64,000 nucleotides of DNA from UBA10349 sp003485905 (GCA_943787185.1 CALSLL010000003.1:62001-126000); one strand, 5' to 3'; positions 54,550 to 63,949 are shown, counted from the first letter of the stretch. The notes: generated from the letters alone by a model not told the origin. Program-made: numbers and translations.

Positions 54550-55434
54550 CTAATCTGGAAAAATACCGGTCGATATGTAGCGATCGCCGCGGTCGCAAAT
54601 AATTGAAACTACTTTACCGCCAGGGTTTTCACGAGCAACATCAAGCGCTACTTTCATAGCCCCTCCAGATGACACGCCGGCAAATATGCCTTCGATCGAT
54701 GCCAAATCTCGCATGACTCTTTTAGAGTCTTCTAATGAAACATCAATTATACGATCAACTCGTTCTGGCTGATAAATACGCGGCAAATATTCTACTGGCC
54801 AGCGCCGAATCCCAGGGATACTCGCACCCTCTTCCGGCTGAACACCAATAATTTGAATCTCTGGATTACGTTCTTTTAAATAACGCGAGACTCCCATAAT
54901 TGTTCCAGTTGTGCCCATTGAACTAACGAAATGAGTAATATTCCCGTCAGTATCCTCCCATATTTCAGGCCCGGTGGTTTCATAATGCGCTCTCCAATTA
55001 TCCGGATTGGCAAATTGATCCAGAACTATCCCTTTACCTTCCTGTTGCATGGTTTCAGCAAGATCACGAGCACCTTCCATGCCCTGTTCTTTAGTCACCG
55101 CAATAAGCTCCGCACCATAAGCCTTCATCGATGCTCGCCTTTCAGTGCTCATATTATCTGGCATTATTAAAATCATACGAAAGCCCATCACAGCGGCCGC
55201 CATGGCCAACGCAATACCAGTGTTACCACTAGTTGCTTCAATAAGCGTATCGCCTGGTTCAATATCGCCGCGTTCCGCGGCACGCTTAATCATGCTTAGT
55301 GCTGGCCTGTCTTTGACGGAGCCGGCGGGATTATTGCCTTCTAGCTTTGCGTAAACAATACTATCGACATCGCTAGCCATACGCTGCAGCGCTACCAATG
55401 GTGTATTCCCTATTGTGTGTTCTATTGTTTTCAT
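54550..55434 (-). CDS. cysM: cysteine synthase B
   Basis: 294 residues. PLP-dependent enzyme: the Lys Schiff base is in PAGSVKDRPAL, TSGNTGIALAMAAA binds the cofactor and substrate, and FAGVSSGGAMKVA the phosphate end. The N-terminus NTPLVALQRM and short length fit CysM, which makes cysteine from O-acetylserine with sulfide or thiosulfate. The thiosulfate route would suit the YeeE-type carrier at 19153, but that is only suggestive. Confidence 0.92.
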   Translation of the reverse strand: MKTIEHTIGNTPLVALQRMASDVDSIVYAKLEGNNPAGSVKDRPALSMIKRAAERGDIEPGDTLIEATSGNTGIALAMAAAVMGFRMILIMPDNMSTERRASMKAYGAELIAVTKEQGMEGARDLAETMQQEGKGIVLDQFANPDNWRAHYETTGPEIWEDTDGNITHFVSSMGTTGTIMGVSRYLKERNPEIQIIGVQPEEGASIPGIRRWPVEYLPRIYQPERVDRIIDVSLEDSKRVMRDLASIEGIFAGVSSGGAMKVALDVARENPGGKVVSIICDRGDRYISTGIFPD

Positions 55435-55595
55435 GGCGTGATTTTATCGGAAAACCAACTCAATGGTGTCACTGAATATCAATGCTGCTAAATCTACCAA
55501 AAAATTTAATCTAATCGACTTTGTTGATATTTCATGGTTGGATATACTGCAATATGATCTAAACTAGATCCTAACTACACAGAGGAATTTTAATA

Positions 55596-56069
55596 ATGAA
55601 AAAACTAATCGTCAGTGCCGTCTTAGGCAGCTTAATTCTTGCCAGTTCGGTCGGCGCCCAACAGCGTGATCCTATTCAAGACCAGATCAAGTATCGTCAG
55701 TCTGTATATGTTCTACTTTCGTCTCATTTTGGACCAATCGGCGCGATGATGCGCGGAAGAGCAGACTTTGATTTAGCAGCGCTACAATCTAATGCGGCTA
55801 CTTTAGAAGCGATTGCTCCTTTAGCACTAAATGCTTTCACACTGGAAAGTCATGGTGAAGGCTCTGATGCCTTACCGGGTATCTGGGAAAACCGCGAAGA
55901 TTTTGATGAAAAAATGAACAATCTGCAAATGGGTATGGCCGGGCTAGCTGAAGCTGCCAAGACAGCAACCAGCGTTGATGATGTAAGAGAGGCGTTCGGG
56001 AATGTCGGTGGCACATGTAAAGCCTGTCACGATGATTATCGTGCCGACCCTTCAGTTAGAGTTCGATGA
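55596..56069 (+). CDS. class II cytochrome c (cytochrome c')
   Basis: 157 residues with a signal peptide (ending SSVGAQ). A four-helix bundle with the heme motif CKACHDDYR near the C-terminus is the cytochrome c' arrangement, and DPIQDQIKYRQSVYVLL matches its first helix. These proteins bind NO or act as small electron carriers in the periplasm. AGAGGAA precedes the ATG and a terminator follows at 56121, so this is a single-gene unit. Divergent from cysM. Confidence 0.9.
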   Translation: MKKLIVSAVLGSLILASSVGAQQRDPIQDQIKYRQSVYVLLSSHFGPIGAMMRGRADFDLAALQSNAATLEAIAPLALNAFTLESHGEGSDALPGIWENREDFDEKMNNLQMGMAGLAEAAKTATSVDDVREAFGNVGGTCKACHDDYRADPSVRVR

Positions 56070-56120
56070 AGTGCTGGTAACGTAATTTCTACGTAAATTA
56101 TTCTAGAACTTCGGTTTGAT

Positions 56121-56154
56121 AAAGCCTGCCCCATTCGTGAGGTAGGTTTTTTTT
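56121..56154 (+). terminator. rho-independent terminator of the cytochrome c' gene
   Basis: AAGCCTGCC (56122-56130) pairs with GGTAGGTTT (56141-56149) using G-T wobbles, loop 10 nt, followed by eight T. Placed about 50 bp after the stop. Confidence 0.75.
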
Positions 56155-56299
56155 GACTCGCAAATATTCAATTATTCGAAATAAAAATTTGCCGTTATGG
56201 GGTGCGCATTAGAATTTCCGTCACCAGCAAAACCAAATTTTTATACCACTGTTAAAAGTTTTCAGTCGATTGCTTTGCTTAGATGTATTTTCCGCATCG

Positions 56300-57025
56300 C
56301 TAACTTTGTATTTCCAATGAGTACCCTACTCCATAAACTGAACGAATTAAGTCTTCTCCACCAACAACAGATGCTTTTTGCCTAACGTTCTTAACATGCG
56401 AATCAACCGTTCGGTCTGACACAACGCGGTAATCGTCGTAGAGCCCGTCCATCAACGCGTCACGCCCAAAAACTTTGCCTGGCCGAGTCGCCAGTGTCAT
56501 CAGCAAGCGAAATTCAACACGAGTTAAGTCCAAATCAACACCATCTAAACTAGCCCTAAAGGCTTCTTTATCGAGTTGCAGACGCGTCGTTATTTGTTCT
56601 GCTGTAGGCAATGGTTGGCGCCGCAATACAGCCTTTACCCTCGCTACAACCTCTCTCGGGCTATAGGGCTTACAGATATAATCATCGGCCCCCATTTCGA
56701 GACCTATTAATCTATCAATCTCTTCCACTCGAGCCGTGGTCATTATTATCGGTACATTAGAAAATTGTCGAAATTCCTTACAGACTTGAATACCATCTTT
56801 GCCGGGTAACATTAAATCGAGCAGCACTAGGTTTACCGGATTTTTTTGAAGAGCTTCAACAGCTTGATCACCTCGCTCGATGCAGATAGTAGAATAACCA
56901 GCAGACTCGAGGTAATCCTTCAGTAAATCCGCCAGCTTAATTTCGTCCTCCACAATCATTATCAATTGGGCTGGTTCTTCAGCTAATGGTGGGGTATTCA
57001 GTTGATTCTCGTTCTGCATGCTCAT
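56300..57025 (-). CDS. baeR: BaeR-like response regulator (OmpR family)
   Basis: 241 residues. The receiver domain has the phosphoacceptor Asp in LVLLDLMLPGKDG, acidic DDE-like pair in IVEDEIKLADLL and Lys in DDYICKPYSPREVVARVK; the last stretch is nearly the same as E. coli BaeR. The C-terminal winged helix (VEFRLLMTLATRPGKVFGRD, IRSVYGVGYSLE) binds DNA. Its start overlaps the kinase stop as TGATG, so they are co-translated. It probably controls envelope-stress genes, and possibly the divergent EF-hand gene at 58824. Confidence 0.9.
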   Translation of the reverse strand: MSMQNENQLNTPPLAEEPAQLIMIVEDEIKLADLLKDYLESAGYSTICIERGDQAVEALQKNPVNLVLLDLMLPGKDGIQVCKEFRQFSNVPIIMTTARVEEIDRLIGLEMGADDYICKPYSPREVVARVKAVLRRQPLPTAEQITTRLQLDKEAFRASLDGVDLDLTRVEFRLLMTLATRPGKVFGRDALMDGLYDDYRVVSDRTVDSHVKNVRQKASVVGGEDLIRSVYGVGYSLEIQS

Positions 57026-58650
57026 CAGTGGGTTACTCTAGGGCTAGAGGATAGAATGACATTTATGGTCACCCCCCCATGCTCAGATGGTGCCGCGGTT
57101 ATAGTTCCACCATGCGCTTCAGCAATATTCTTACAAATGGCTAAACCTATTCCAGCACCGCCAGTGGCCCGATTCCTTGATGCTTCCACTCGAAACAACC
57201 GATCAAACAAACGAGGCATATGCTCGTCAGACACACCTGGCGAACTGTCACTGACCGATAATTGAATTGAGTCTGATGCTGAAGCTACATTCAATTGTGA
57301 ATTCGAAGACAAGCTCACAATCACCTTGCCAGGCTTCTCCGTATAGCGACAACTGTTGGTCAATAAATTTGATACAAGCTGAGCGATACGATCCTCATCC
57401 AGGGACATTAGAGTAGTTGGATCAAGCAAATTTTCAAATTCAATACGCAGGCCTTCTTTTTCTACGGTCGTCCGGAATGACTCTACAACGCTCTGAACAA
57501 TCTCTACCAGATTACAGGAGCGAAATTGGTACTTTAAACCTCCGGCATCTGATAATGATAACTCGTACAAATCATTTACCAATCGTGATAAATATGCAAC
57601 TTCCTCAAATAATGAGTTCAATGCAGTTTCAGTAACTTTTCTAGTACCATCTTGCAACGCCTCAATTTCGCCACGCATAATCCCTAAAGGCGTCCTAAGC
57701 TCATGCGCAATATCTGCCACCCATTGATCTCGAGCGGACTTGCTCGCTTCTAGGGAACTCGAAAGCTGATTAAACAAACCAACAAGTTCTCCAAGTTCAT
57801 CTTTTCGCTTACTCGCAATTTGCAAACCAAGCTTTCCGCCAGCCAAATCCTGTGTCCCCTTAGCCAATCGATTTATCGGAGATAAAAAGTGCCTACCTAC
57901 GCCCCAAGCCATGAGTGCACTAAACATCAACAAAACAAGAGCAGTTACAAAAATCGTACGTTTCTGTGCTGCTTGAAAAGCAAGTTCGTACTCGCCCTGC
58001 AGAAAAGCGATTCGGTTAACCGTTAGTTGACCCACAATCTGGCCGTTGTATTCCAAACTAAATACTTGCGCATTAGGCGCCGGGTTACGTGGCCCTGCAA
58101 CTAACAACCCGCCTTCATCGATCAATCGTATTCGTCGGCCTAAATTTGTTTGTGGTCGCTGCCTTGGTGGAGGCGGCCGAAACCTAGATTCAGAATTGCG
58201 CGCCCCGCTATTCCTGGAATTATTGTTACGATTCGCATTATTTCGATTGGTGTTGTTTCTGCCAGGGTTATCAACATTATTGGACAGATTTTCATTCGGA
58301 CCATTATCTTCCTGACTTCTCCGTTCCGCATCAATTAAGCGCTGCAGTCCCCGTGCCCGAATATTCCCTACAGACGTTTCGATAAAGACCTGCCATGCGC
58401 GATTTACGCCCGCCCCCCTAAACAACTCCCAACTCCGTTGTTCGGCGTAAAAGCTTTCCAGGTCGTCTTTTATGTCTAATACCTGCATCTGCTCGCGCTG
58501 GTTAACATAATTCAGTAAACCGTCACCTACGCCCTTGGATACAATGAACACCAGGGCAGCAACAGAGGCAAAACTAAAAAATATAAAAATTATTACCAGC
58601 TTGGGTAACATGCCTAGCCCGCTTAGTTTTTGTTTTATTTTTTGTCGCAC
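57025..58650 (-). CDS. baeS: BaeS-like sensor histidine kinase
   Basis: 541 residues. A first transmembrane helix (LVIIFIFFSFASVAALVFIV) and a second (TIFVTALVLLMFSALMAWGV) flank a periplasmic domain of about 180 residues, then HAMP, HisKA with the phospho-His in WVADIAHELRTPLGIMRG and an HATPase (NLLTNSCRYTEKPG, GAGIGLAICKNIAEAHGG). The periplasmic part contains an unusual Asn/Arg/Ser-rich low-complexity run (about residues 114-157) and a Pro/Arg stretch, which is not in E. coli BaeS as I recall it. Signal is unknown; partner of BaeR. Confidence 0.88.
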   Translation of the reverse strand: MRQKIKQKLSGLGMLPKLVIIFIFFSFASVAALVFIVSKGVGDGLLNYVNQREQMQVLDIKDDLESFYAEQRSWELFRGAGVNRAWQVFIETSVGNIRARGLQRLIDAERRSQEDNGPNENLSNNVDNPGRNNTNRNNANRNNNSRNSGARNSESRFRPPPPRQRPQTNLGRRIRLIDEGGLLVAGPRNPAPNAQVFSLEYNGQIVGQLTVNRIAFLQGEYELAFQAAQKRTIFVTALVLLMFSALMAWGVGRHFLSPINRLAKGTQDLAGGKLGLQIASKRKDELGELVGLFNQLSSSLEASKSARDQWVADIAHELRTPLGIMRGEIEALQDGTRKVTETALNSLFEEVAYLSRLVNDLYELSLSDAGGLKYQFRSCNLVEIVQSVVESFRTTVEKEGLRIEFENLLDPTTLMSLDEDRIAQLVSNLLTNSCRYTEKPGKVIVSLSSNSQLNVASASDSIQLSVSDSSPGVSDEHMPRLFDRLFRVEASRNRATGGAGIGLAICKNIAEAHGGTITAAPSEHGGVTINVILSSSPRVTH

Positions 58651-58823
58651 GGGAATCTAAATATTTCTTACTAGCTTGAGATGCTTAGAGCGAATGATAC
58701 AACACTATATGTTTAGCGCGGCTCACATATTAATTCTCCACTATTTCTCCTTATTTTCTCCACGCTAAATCAATTCTTGAGAACTAAGATATCGGCTCAC
58801 TTGAAATACAGAGGTTCTCCGAA

Positions 58824-59324
58824 ATGAAAGATCCAAACACAAAATTTTTGTTGTTAGTAGTGGTAACCACTGCAAGCTTATTAACGGTCCAAGCTTACGC
58901 TCAATCCCGAGGACCTGGTGGGCCGCAGCGCGGTCAGGCGTTTAGTATGCACTCAGCATTAGAGAAACTAGATGCGAATGCTGACGGGACTATTACAAAC
59001 GATGAAATTGATTCTCACCAAGAAGCTCAGCTAGAACAGTTTGACTCTAATGGCGATGGTGAAATGAATTTGGAAGAGTTCTCTGTCCTATGGGGGTCAA
59101 TGATGCGAGAACGCATGGTGAATGACTTTCAAGCGATCGATAACGATGGAACAGGGCAACTCACAGCAACTGAATTAAATGCCCGGACATCAGGATTAAT
59201 GAAGAGGCTTGATAAAGACGGCGACGGTGCGATTGTACTGAGCGAGATACGTCGCGGTGGCAACCGCAACTTTGGGGATCGAAAAGATGGTGATAGAACT
59301 CAAAAGGGTCGCCAAAGCAATTAG
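58824..59324 (+). CDS. secreted four-EF-hand calcium-binding protein
   Basis: 166 residues. Signal peptide 1-26 ends VQAYA. Four canonical 12-residue EF loops, each starting with Asp and ending with Glu: 50-61, 74-85, 106-117 and 130-141 (DANADGTITNDE, DSNGDGEMNLEE, DNDGTGQLTATE, DKDGDGAIVLSE). It probably binds Ca2+ in the periplasm. A Gly/Arg/Asp-rich tail follows. Divergent from baeSR, so it may be a target or a sensor partner of that system; position only. A terminator follows. Confidence 0.88.
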   Translation: MKDPNTKFLLLVVVTTASLLTVQAYAQSRGPGGPQRGQAFSMHSALEKLDANADGTITNDEIDSHQEAQLEQFDSNGDGEMNLEEFSVLWGSMMRERMVNDFQAIDNDGTGQLTATELNARTSGLMKRLDKDGDGAIVLSEIRRGGNRNFGDRKDGDRTQKGRQSN

Positions 59325-59382
59325 TTATAACAGGCTAACAACGCCTAGAATTTGATCGTAAAAAGAAGTTTCCTCCTCCTAT

Positions 59383-59411
59383 GGCCAGGACGTCAGTCTT
59401 GGCCTTTTTTT
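59383..59411 (+). terminator. rho-independent terminator of the EF-hand gene
   Basis: GGCCAGGAC (59383-59391) pairs with GTCTTGGCC (59396-59404) with one wobble, loop GTCA, then seven T. Confidence 0.85.
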
Positions 59412-59517
59412 CTAACGAATGCTAATTAATAACTCGGACACAGGGTCCAATAGGCAGGTAAAAAAGATTCGTTTATCTACTAGCCGTTACATCAAACGAA
59501 GGGACAAAATAAAATAT

Positions 59518-60024
59518 TTAAGACTCTTCATACTTATTATGTGAGAACACGACTAAGTAATGACAGTAAGTATAGATATACCCGGCCAAGATAACGTGAA
59601 AGCTAATTGGTAATAAATGCTCAAACCAAGATTTCTCTGATGGTGTCACTAGGGTAAACACGAAGCGAGCAACTATCGACAGGCAATAAAGATAGCTGAG
59701 CCAACGAAGGTTTTCTCCCACCCACATAGGAGCAAGCGAGAAAAATCCTTTTTTAGTAGCCATATCTCGAAAGATCCGAAACATTAACCCCAAAATAATA
59801 AAATGAGCCTGTAGCTGAGCAGAATAGCGGACGGGGCTACTGCTCCATTCCCACATGCTAGGCAAAAATCCGGTCTCCCAATTAAAGGCTATCGCCTGGC
59901 CAAACGCGTACAAAGCAAAAAGAAGCGTAAAAAACGATAATGATCCTACATAGCCGTTTCGAAGCCGAACATGCTTTTTTCTGGCTGGCTTTAGGTTTCT
60001 CGAACTTTGATTGCCGGATGGCAT
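59518..60024 (-). CDS. hypothetical four-helix membrane protein
   Basis: About 168 residues from ATG 60024; an upstream start at 60054 would add ten. I do not recognise the family. Four hydrophobic helices: SLSFFTLLFALYAFGQAIAF, HFIILGLMFRIFRDM, LRWLSYLYCLSIVARFVFTL and ISFHVILAGYIYTYCHYLVV, with a Trp-rich loop after the first (PSMWEWSSSPVRY). The last helix contains Tyr/Cys/His residues that could bind a metal or heme but not clearly. Inner-membrane; convergent with the EF-hand gene, divergent from the hemoglobin. Confidence 0.6.
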   Translation of the reverse strand: MPSGNQSSRNLKPARKKHVRLRNGYVGSLSFFTLLFALYAFGQAIAFNWETGFLPSMWEWSSSPVRYSAQLQAHFIILGLMFRIFRDMATKKGFFSLAPMWVGENLRWLSYLYCLSIVARFVFTLVTPSEKSWFEHLLPISFHVILAGYIYTYCHYLVVFSHNKYEES

Positions 60025-60054
60025 TGCTAAACTCCAAATTACTGTAAGAGGCAA

Positions 60055-60360
60055 AATTAACAGGGACGGCGAGCTAATGCTATAAACTTTCTAGGTTAAA
60101 TGTATAAACCTCTGTTTTTTAATGTCTTGTTGACATGCAACGTCATTAGGGTGACGTAAATTGTCACTTTTTTACAGCATATACCGTAATGTTTGCTACT
60201 AATACGAAGAATTCGGTTTAGCGGTGTAACTGCATTAGCATCGACTCGCATCAATACGGCATAAGTGAGACTAAAGAATTAGCCAGAACTAAACCCGCTA
60301 TTACCAAAATGGTATCCTTTGATATTGCACCCCCTCTATAGAAAACATCAACTAAAGACA
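60055..60360. promoter_or_regulatory. regulatory region before the truncated hemoglobin gene
   Basis: About 306 bp divergent from the membrane protein gene. TTGACA at 60130-60135 and overlapping dyads are visible: CGTCA-ttaggg-TGACG (60141-60156) and GTGAC-gtaaatt-GTCAC (60151-60167). They could bind a regulator controlling the hemoglobin or the membrane protein. I see no clear Fnr or NsrR consensus. No small gene seen. Confidence 0.4.
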
Positions 60361-60807
60361 ATGAATAATAAAGACTCTTTGGACGCAAATGTAACAACCT
60401 ACGGAGTAAACGATAATTCCTATAAAGCGGCAGGCGAGCTTAGTGGCATCACAAAGCTGGTCGACGACTTCTATGATCATATGACGGTGGAACCCACGGC
60501 TACGAGAATTCTAGCTATGCATCCTTCAGATTTGTCTATCTCACGTAAGAAGCTAAGTTATTTTTTAAGTGGTTGGCTGGGCGGACCCAAGCTATATCAG
60601 CAGAACTGGGGTGGAATAAGCATCCCAGGAGTGCACAATCATTTAGCAATCGATGAAGAGGAGCGCGATGCCTGGATGCTTTGCATGAATCTAGCCGTAA
60701 ACTCGCAACCTTTTGCTGATTCATTCAAAAAATATCTTTTAGAGCAGCTGTTCGTGCCTGCGGATCGGGTTCGACAAGTTAGTCAGCAAAGGCGAACCCC
60801 CCTTTAA
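60361..60807 (+). CDS. group II truncated hemoglobin
   Basis: 148 residues from ATG 60361 (an upstream in-frame start at 60319 is less likely). The group II 2-over-2 globin pattern: a helix with VDDFYDHM, FLSGWLGGPKLYQQ, the proximal His probably in GVHNHLAI, and DEEERDAWMLCMNLAV (Trp in the G helix, typical of the group). It binds O2, NO or CO, and probably protects against NO or peroxide stress in the cytoplasm. Stands alone; a hairpin lies between it and the convergent cytochrome b561 gene. Confidence 0.88.
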   Translation: MNNKDSLDANVTTYGVNDNSYKAAGELSGITKLVDDFYDHMTVEPTATRILAMHPSDLSISRKKLSYFLSGWLGGPKLYQQNWGGISIPGVHNHLAIDEEERDAWMLCMNLAVNSQPFADSFKKYLLEQLFVPADRVRQVSQQRRTPL

Positions 60808-60824
60808 CAAGAATAAAAGGGGGT
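60796..60824. terminator. hairpin between convergent hemoglobin and cytochrome b561 genes
   Basis: ACCCCCCTTT (60796-60805) pairs with AAAGGGGGT (60816-60824). No T tract follows on either side, so it is a weak or rho-assisted terminator at best. Confidence 0.45.
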
Positions 60825-60860
60825 CAAAAGAAAGAAATAACAAGTAAAAAGCATAGACTT

Positions 60861-61496
60861 TTACCACATAAAATAATATCCCAGGCCACAAATGACGCAG
60901 AATATTGCAAGCGCTAGCCATGGCGAACGCATTTCTGGTGCTTCAACTGTCTCTTCAGCCTGCTTGTTTCCGGTCAACATTGAGCCGATCAAATTCTTAC
61001 CCCGAATTTGGTAGACGATAGAAGCCAGCACATGAATTCCAATCAGAACCCACAAGTAATCTATATTCTGATGGTGCAGCCCATTCAGCCAATCAGCTAA
61101 ATCTGCATCTACCGATAAAAAGAACGGTCCTGAGTAAAAAATATCATCATCTGCAAATAGACCAGTAACGGCTTGGGTTAAAAGCACTAACATTAAAGCC
61201 AGAATCATCCAACCACCTGCAGGGTTATGCCCTTCGGTACGGCTACTATCCCTACCAAACAAATACCGTATACCGCTAATCGGAGAGCGAATAAAATCGG
61301 TGAACCGTGCTGTTGTACTTCCCACAAAACCCCATACTATTCGAAAAACCAGCATGCAAAGAATCAATCTACCGATAATCATATGATATTCCATTAGATC
61401 GAAGTCACCGGAGCTATACCACATGAAAGCAACGCCTATGAGTAGTGCCCAATGAAATAGGCGGGTAGGAATATCCCAAACTTTTATTTTTTTCAT
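60861..61496 (-). CDS. cytochrome b561-type diheme membrane protein
   Basis: 211 residues with four main transmembrane helices. Heme-ligand His candidates: IPTRLFHWALLIGVAF, YHMIIGRLILCML, and HHQNIDYLWVLIGIHVLASI; FRIVWGFVGS follows the family. This prokaryotic cytochrome b561 group (COG3658) moves electrons between quinol and periplasmic carriers. The last 30 residues form an extra helix (WLALAIFCVICGLGYYF), which is common. No hydrogenase or other fixed partner is visible nearby. Confidence 0.85.
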   Translation of the reverse strand: MKKIKVWDIPTRLFHWALLIGVAFMWYSSGDFDLMEYHMIIGRLILCMLVFRIVWGFVGSTTARFTDFIRSPISGIRYLFGRDSSRTEGHNPAGGWMILALMLVLLTQAVTGLFADDDIFYSGPFFLSVDADLADWLNGLHHQNIDYLWVLIGIHVLASIVYQIRGKNLIGSMLTGNKQAEETVEAPEMRSPWLALAIFCVICGLGYYFMW

Positions 61497-61560
61497 AATA
61501 TTTTGCTCTTATTAAATAAACCAGATTGATTACACATTAGCGGGAATTAGACCGTTAATC

Positions 61561-63363
61561 TCAAGCCTTCTGCTGGATATGTTTCACCATTAGCTGGAGC
61601 CTGTCAACGCCTTGCCAATGATTGATGTCCAGGCTATATACCAACCTCACCTCACCATTTGGCAATTCCTCATGATCATTCAGATACCCAAATGCTATTG
61701 CATCGATCACTTGGCTACCCGTAAGTACACGGAGCTTAAGTTTGGCATGTATCTCGCCGACTATCCGAACCTCCTCTACATGGAAACTCCCATCAAATAA
61801 AGGCTCTTCAAACCGTTGCCCCCAGGGACCGGCTTTTCGAATTTCTTTCGCCGTGGATAACGAAAGTAAATCGCCATCTAAAGGCCCATCTGTCAAAAGT
61901 TCTTGTTTGAACTCAAGCGGCGCGTTGTTAGCGTGTTGATACCAGTCCGAAACAGCATTAGAAAACACCGATTGTAATCGCTCCAAATTCTCCGAGCTTA
62001 CACTTAATCCCGCTGCCATTGCATGGCCACCATACCGCTCCAACAACCCCGCGTGGCGGGCGTCTATAAATGCCAACACATCGCGAATATTTACGCCAGG
62101 CACACTGCGTGCAGAACCCTTCCACATACCATCATTAGAGGGCGCTAAGGCAACTACTGGACGATAGCTTTTCTCCTTTATGTTGGATGCGATTAGACCA
62201 ACAATCCCTTCATGCCAACGTTTATCATATAAACAATACCCCGCAGATGACGAGCTATTGATATCTTGTTCATCAGCATCAAACACCAATGTACTGACTA
62301 CCGTAGAAGCTTGTTCCACCATGTCAGCCTGCATTTCACGTCGTTGAAGGTTAATTTCGTCAAGCTGTAACGCGTAAGCCTGCGCCTTACCCGGATCATC
62401 AGTTAACAAACACTCAATCCCAATCGACATGTCTTCCAACCTGCCAGCTGCATTTAGCCTAGGTCCTAACGCAAAACCCAAATCATTAGTGCTACAAGTA
62501 TCAATATCACGCTTACCAACCCCAAGTAATGCTTTAATCCCTTCAACGCAATAGCCCTGTTGTATTCGTTGTAGACCATGCCGCACAAGAATTCGGTTAT
62601 TTCGATCGAGGGCTACCACATCGGCCACGGTCCCTAAGGCCACTAGATCCAGATAGTTTGCGAGATTTGGCTCATCAACACCTCGTTCCGAGAACCAATT
62701 CAACCTACGAAGATGGGCTCGCAATGCCAGCATCAGGTAGAAAACCACTCCAACCCCAGCCAGGCTCTTACTTTTAAAATTATCATTCGAGAGATTCGGA
62801 TTAATTATCACGTCTGCCGTCGGTAATTCATCGCCCGGAATATGGTGATCGGTAACAATAACCATAATTCCTAAGGCCTGAGCTGCATACACACCGTCAA
62901 TACTAGATATTCCGTTATCTACGGTAATAATAATATCCGGCTCCCGGAGAGCTGCAACGCCAACTAACTCCGGTGACAAGCCGTAGCCATACTCAGCTCG
63001 ATCAGGCACCAAGTAATCGACATTCTCAAATCCCATATCCTTTAGCGCACGCACGGCAAGCGCACATGAGGTTGCACCATCAACATCAAAATCACCAACT
63101 ATCAGAATGCTGGCATTTGCATCTAGGGCTTCGGTGAGTAACTCAGCCGCTTCCCGCAAACCAAACAAAGTTGGAGGTAATAAATGCTTGAGTGAATAAT
63201 CTAGCTGATCACGCGCTGTAACACCGCGCGCAGCAAATAAGTTAGCTAAAAGCCTTTGTAGCTCGTCTTTACTATCATCTAGAAACGAACTATTTGCAGG
63301 GATGTCACGCCGTCGTATACTTATTGGCATTTTGGCACTTCGTGCTATTCGAGAAGAGTTCAT
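61561..63363 (-). CDS. recJ: single-stranded-DNA exonuclease RecJ
   Basis: 600 residues. DHH-family motifs: VGDFDVDGATSCALA, VTDHHIPGDELPT, IITVDNGISS and INPNLS, then the DHHA1 domain GLIASNIKEKSYRPVVAL and AGRLEDMSIGIECL, and an OB-fold end. It degrades ssDNA 5' to 3' in RecFOR recombination and mismatch repair. Start 63363 has AAGG 4 bp upstream; Met12 (63330) matches where E. coli RecJ begins, so the true start may be there. Divergent from the VanZ-like gene with only a 6 bp gap. Confidence 0.93.
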   Translation of the reverse strand: MNSSRIARSAKMPISIRRRDIPANSSFLDDSKDELQRLLANLFAARGVTARDQLDYSLKHLLPPTLFGLREAAELLTEALDANASILIVGDFDVDGATSCALAVRALKDMGFENVDYLVPDRAEYGYGLSPELVGVAALREPDIIITVDNGISSIDGVYAAQALGIMVIVTDHHIPGDELPTADVIINPNLSNDNFKSKSLAGVGVVFYLMLALRAHLRRLNWFSERGVDEPNLANYLDLVALGTVADVVALDRNNRILVRHGLQRIQQGYCVEGIKALLGVGKRDIDTCSTNDLGFALGPRLNAAGRLEDMSIGIECLLTDDPGKAQAYALQLDEINLQRREMQADMVEQASTVVSTLVFDADEQDINSSSSAGYCLYDKRWHEGIVGLIASNIKEKSYRPVVALAPSNDGMWKGSARSVPGVNIRDVLAFIDARHAGLLERYGGHAMAAGLSVSSENLERLQSVFSNAVSDWYQHANNAPLEFKQELLTDGPLDGDLLSLSTAKEIRKAGPWGQRFEEPLFDGSFHVEEVRIVGEIHAKLKLRVLTGSQVIDAIAFGYLNDHEELPNGEVRLVYSLDINHWQGVDRLQLMVKHIQQKA

Positions 63364-63369
63364 TTTGCC

Positions 63370-63843
63370 TTGAGCGCTGCAAAGATCAAAACTTATTTCG
63401 CACGTTTAGTGCTATTTATGATTCTTTTGTGGGGATCTTGGCTAGCGCTTCAACCCGGCTATAGTTTATCTCCTTGGATGCCCTATGCTTTAATGAGATG
63501 GCTTGGTTTCCCCTACTCCGCATTACTCTGGCTAGATCACAACATCGCGACATTAATTCATTTTGTGGTTGCAACCACTGGAGTGATTCTTCTCTACCAC
63601 AGTAGCTTTTTACTACCTAAATTACTTGTACTAAACACCAATAGAACTAGTACCACCCGACCCAACCCTCTATCTCCATCTCTTTGTGCGGCTGCGTTTT
63701 GCGTGCTTGCCTTGTTCACCGAAATCGCTCAACTACTAATAGGCAGAGGATTCGACTATAGCGATCTATTTGCTGGTTGGTTAGGAGCAGCAATTGGTTA
63801 CAGGCTGATATGTAGGCATGAAGTAAACGAGCCCAAAGCGTAA
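63370..63843 (+). CDS. VanZ-like small membrane protein
   Basis: 157 residues if TTG 63370 is the start; ATG 63418 is the alternative and would shorten the first helix. Four hydrophobic helices; the motif LFTEIAQLLIGRGFDYSDLFAGWLGAAIGY (in pieces: FTEIAQ, GRGFDYSD, GWLGAAIG) is the VanZ-family hallmark. VanZ proteins confer low-level teicoplanin resistance in enterococci; in Gram-negatives their role is unknown. Divergent from recJ with almost no promoter space, so it may share regulatory sequence with it. Confidence 0.7.
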   Translation: MSAAKIKTYFARLVLFMILLWGSWLALQPGYSLSPWMPYALMRWLGFPYSALLWLDHNIATLIHFVVATTGVILLYHSSFLLPKLLVLNTNRTSTTRPNPLSPSLCAAAFCVLALFTEIAQLLIGRGFDYSDLFAGWLGAAIGYRLICRHEVNEPKA

Positions 63844-63888
63844 ACAAGCAGCATTGGCCTCGCGCTAACAATTATGAAGATTAATCAA

Positions 63889-63924
63889 ATAAAAAAGGAG
63901 CCAGATTAAAAATCTTGACTCCTT
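63889..63924 (-). terminator. rho-independent terminator for the partial gene at the right end
   Basis: AAGGAGCCAGATT (63895-63907) pairs with AATCTTGACTCCTT (63911-63924) with a bulge. Read on the minus strand the stem is followed by T's. It would end the gene at 63950. Confidence 0.65.
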
Positions 63925-63949
63925 ATATAACTCTATTTTAATTTTCTCT

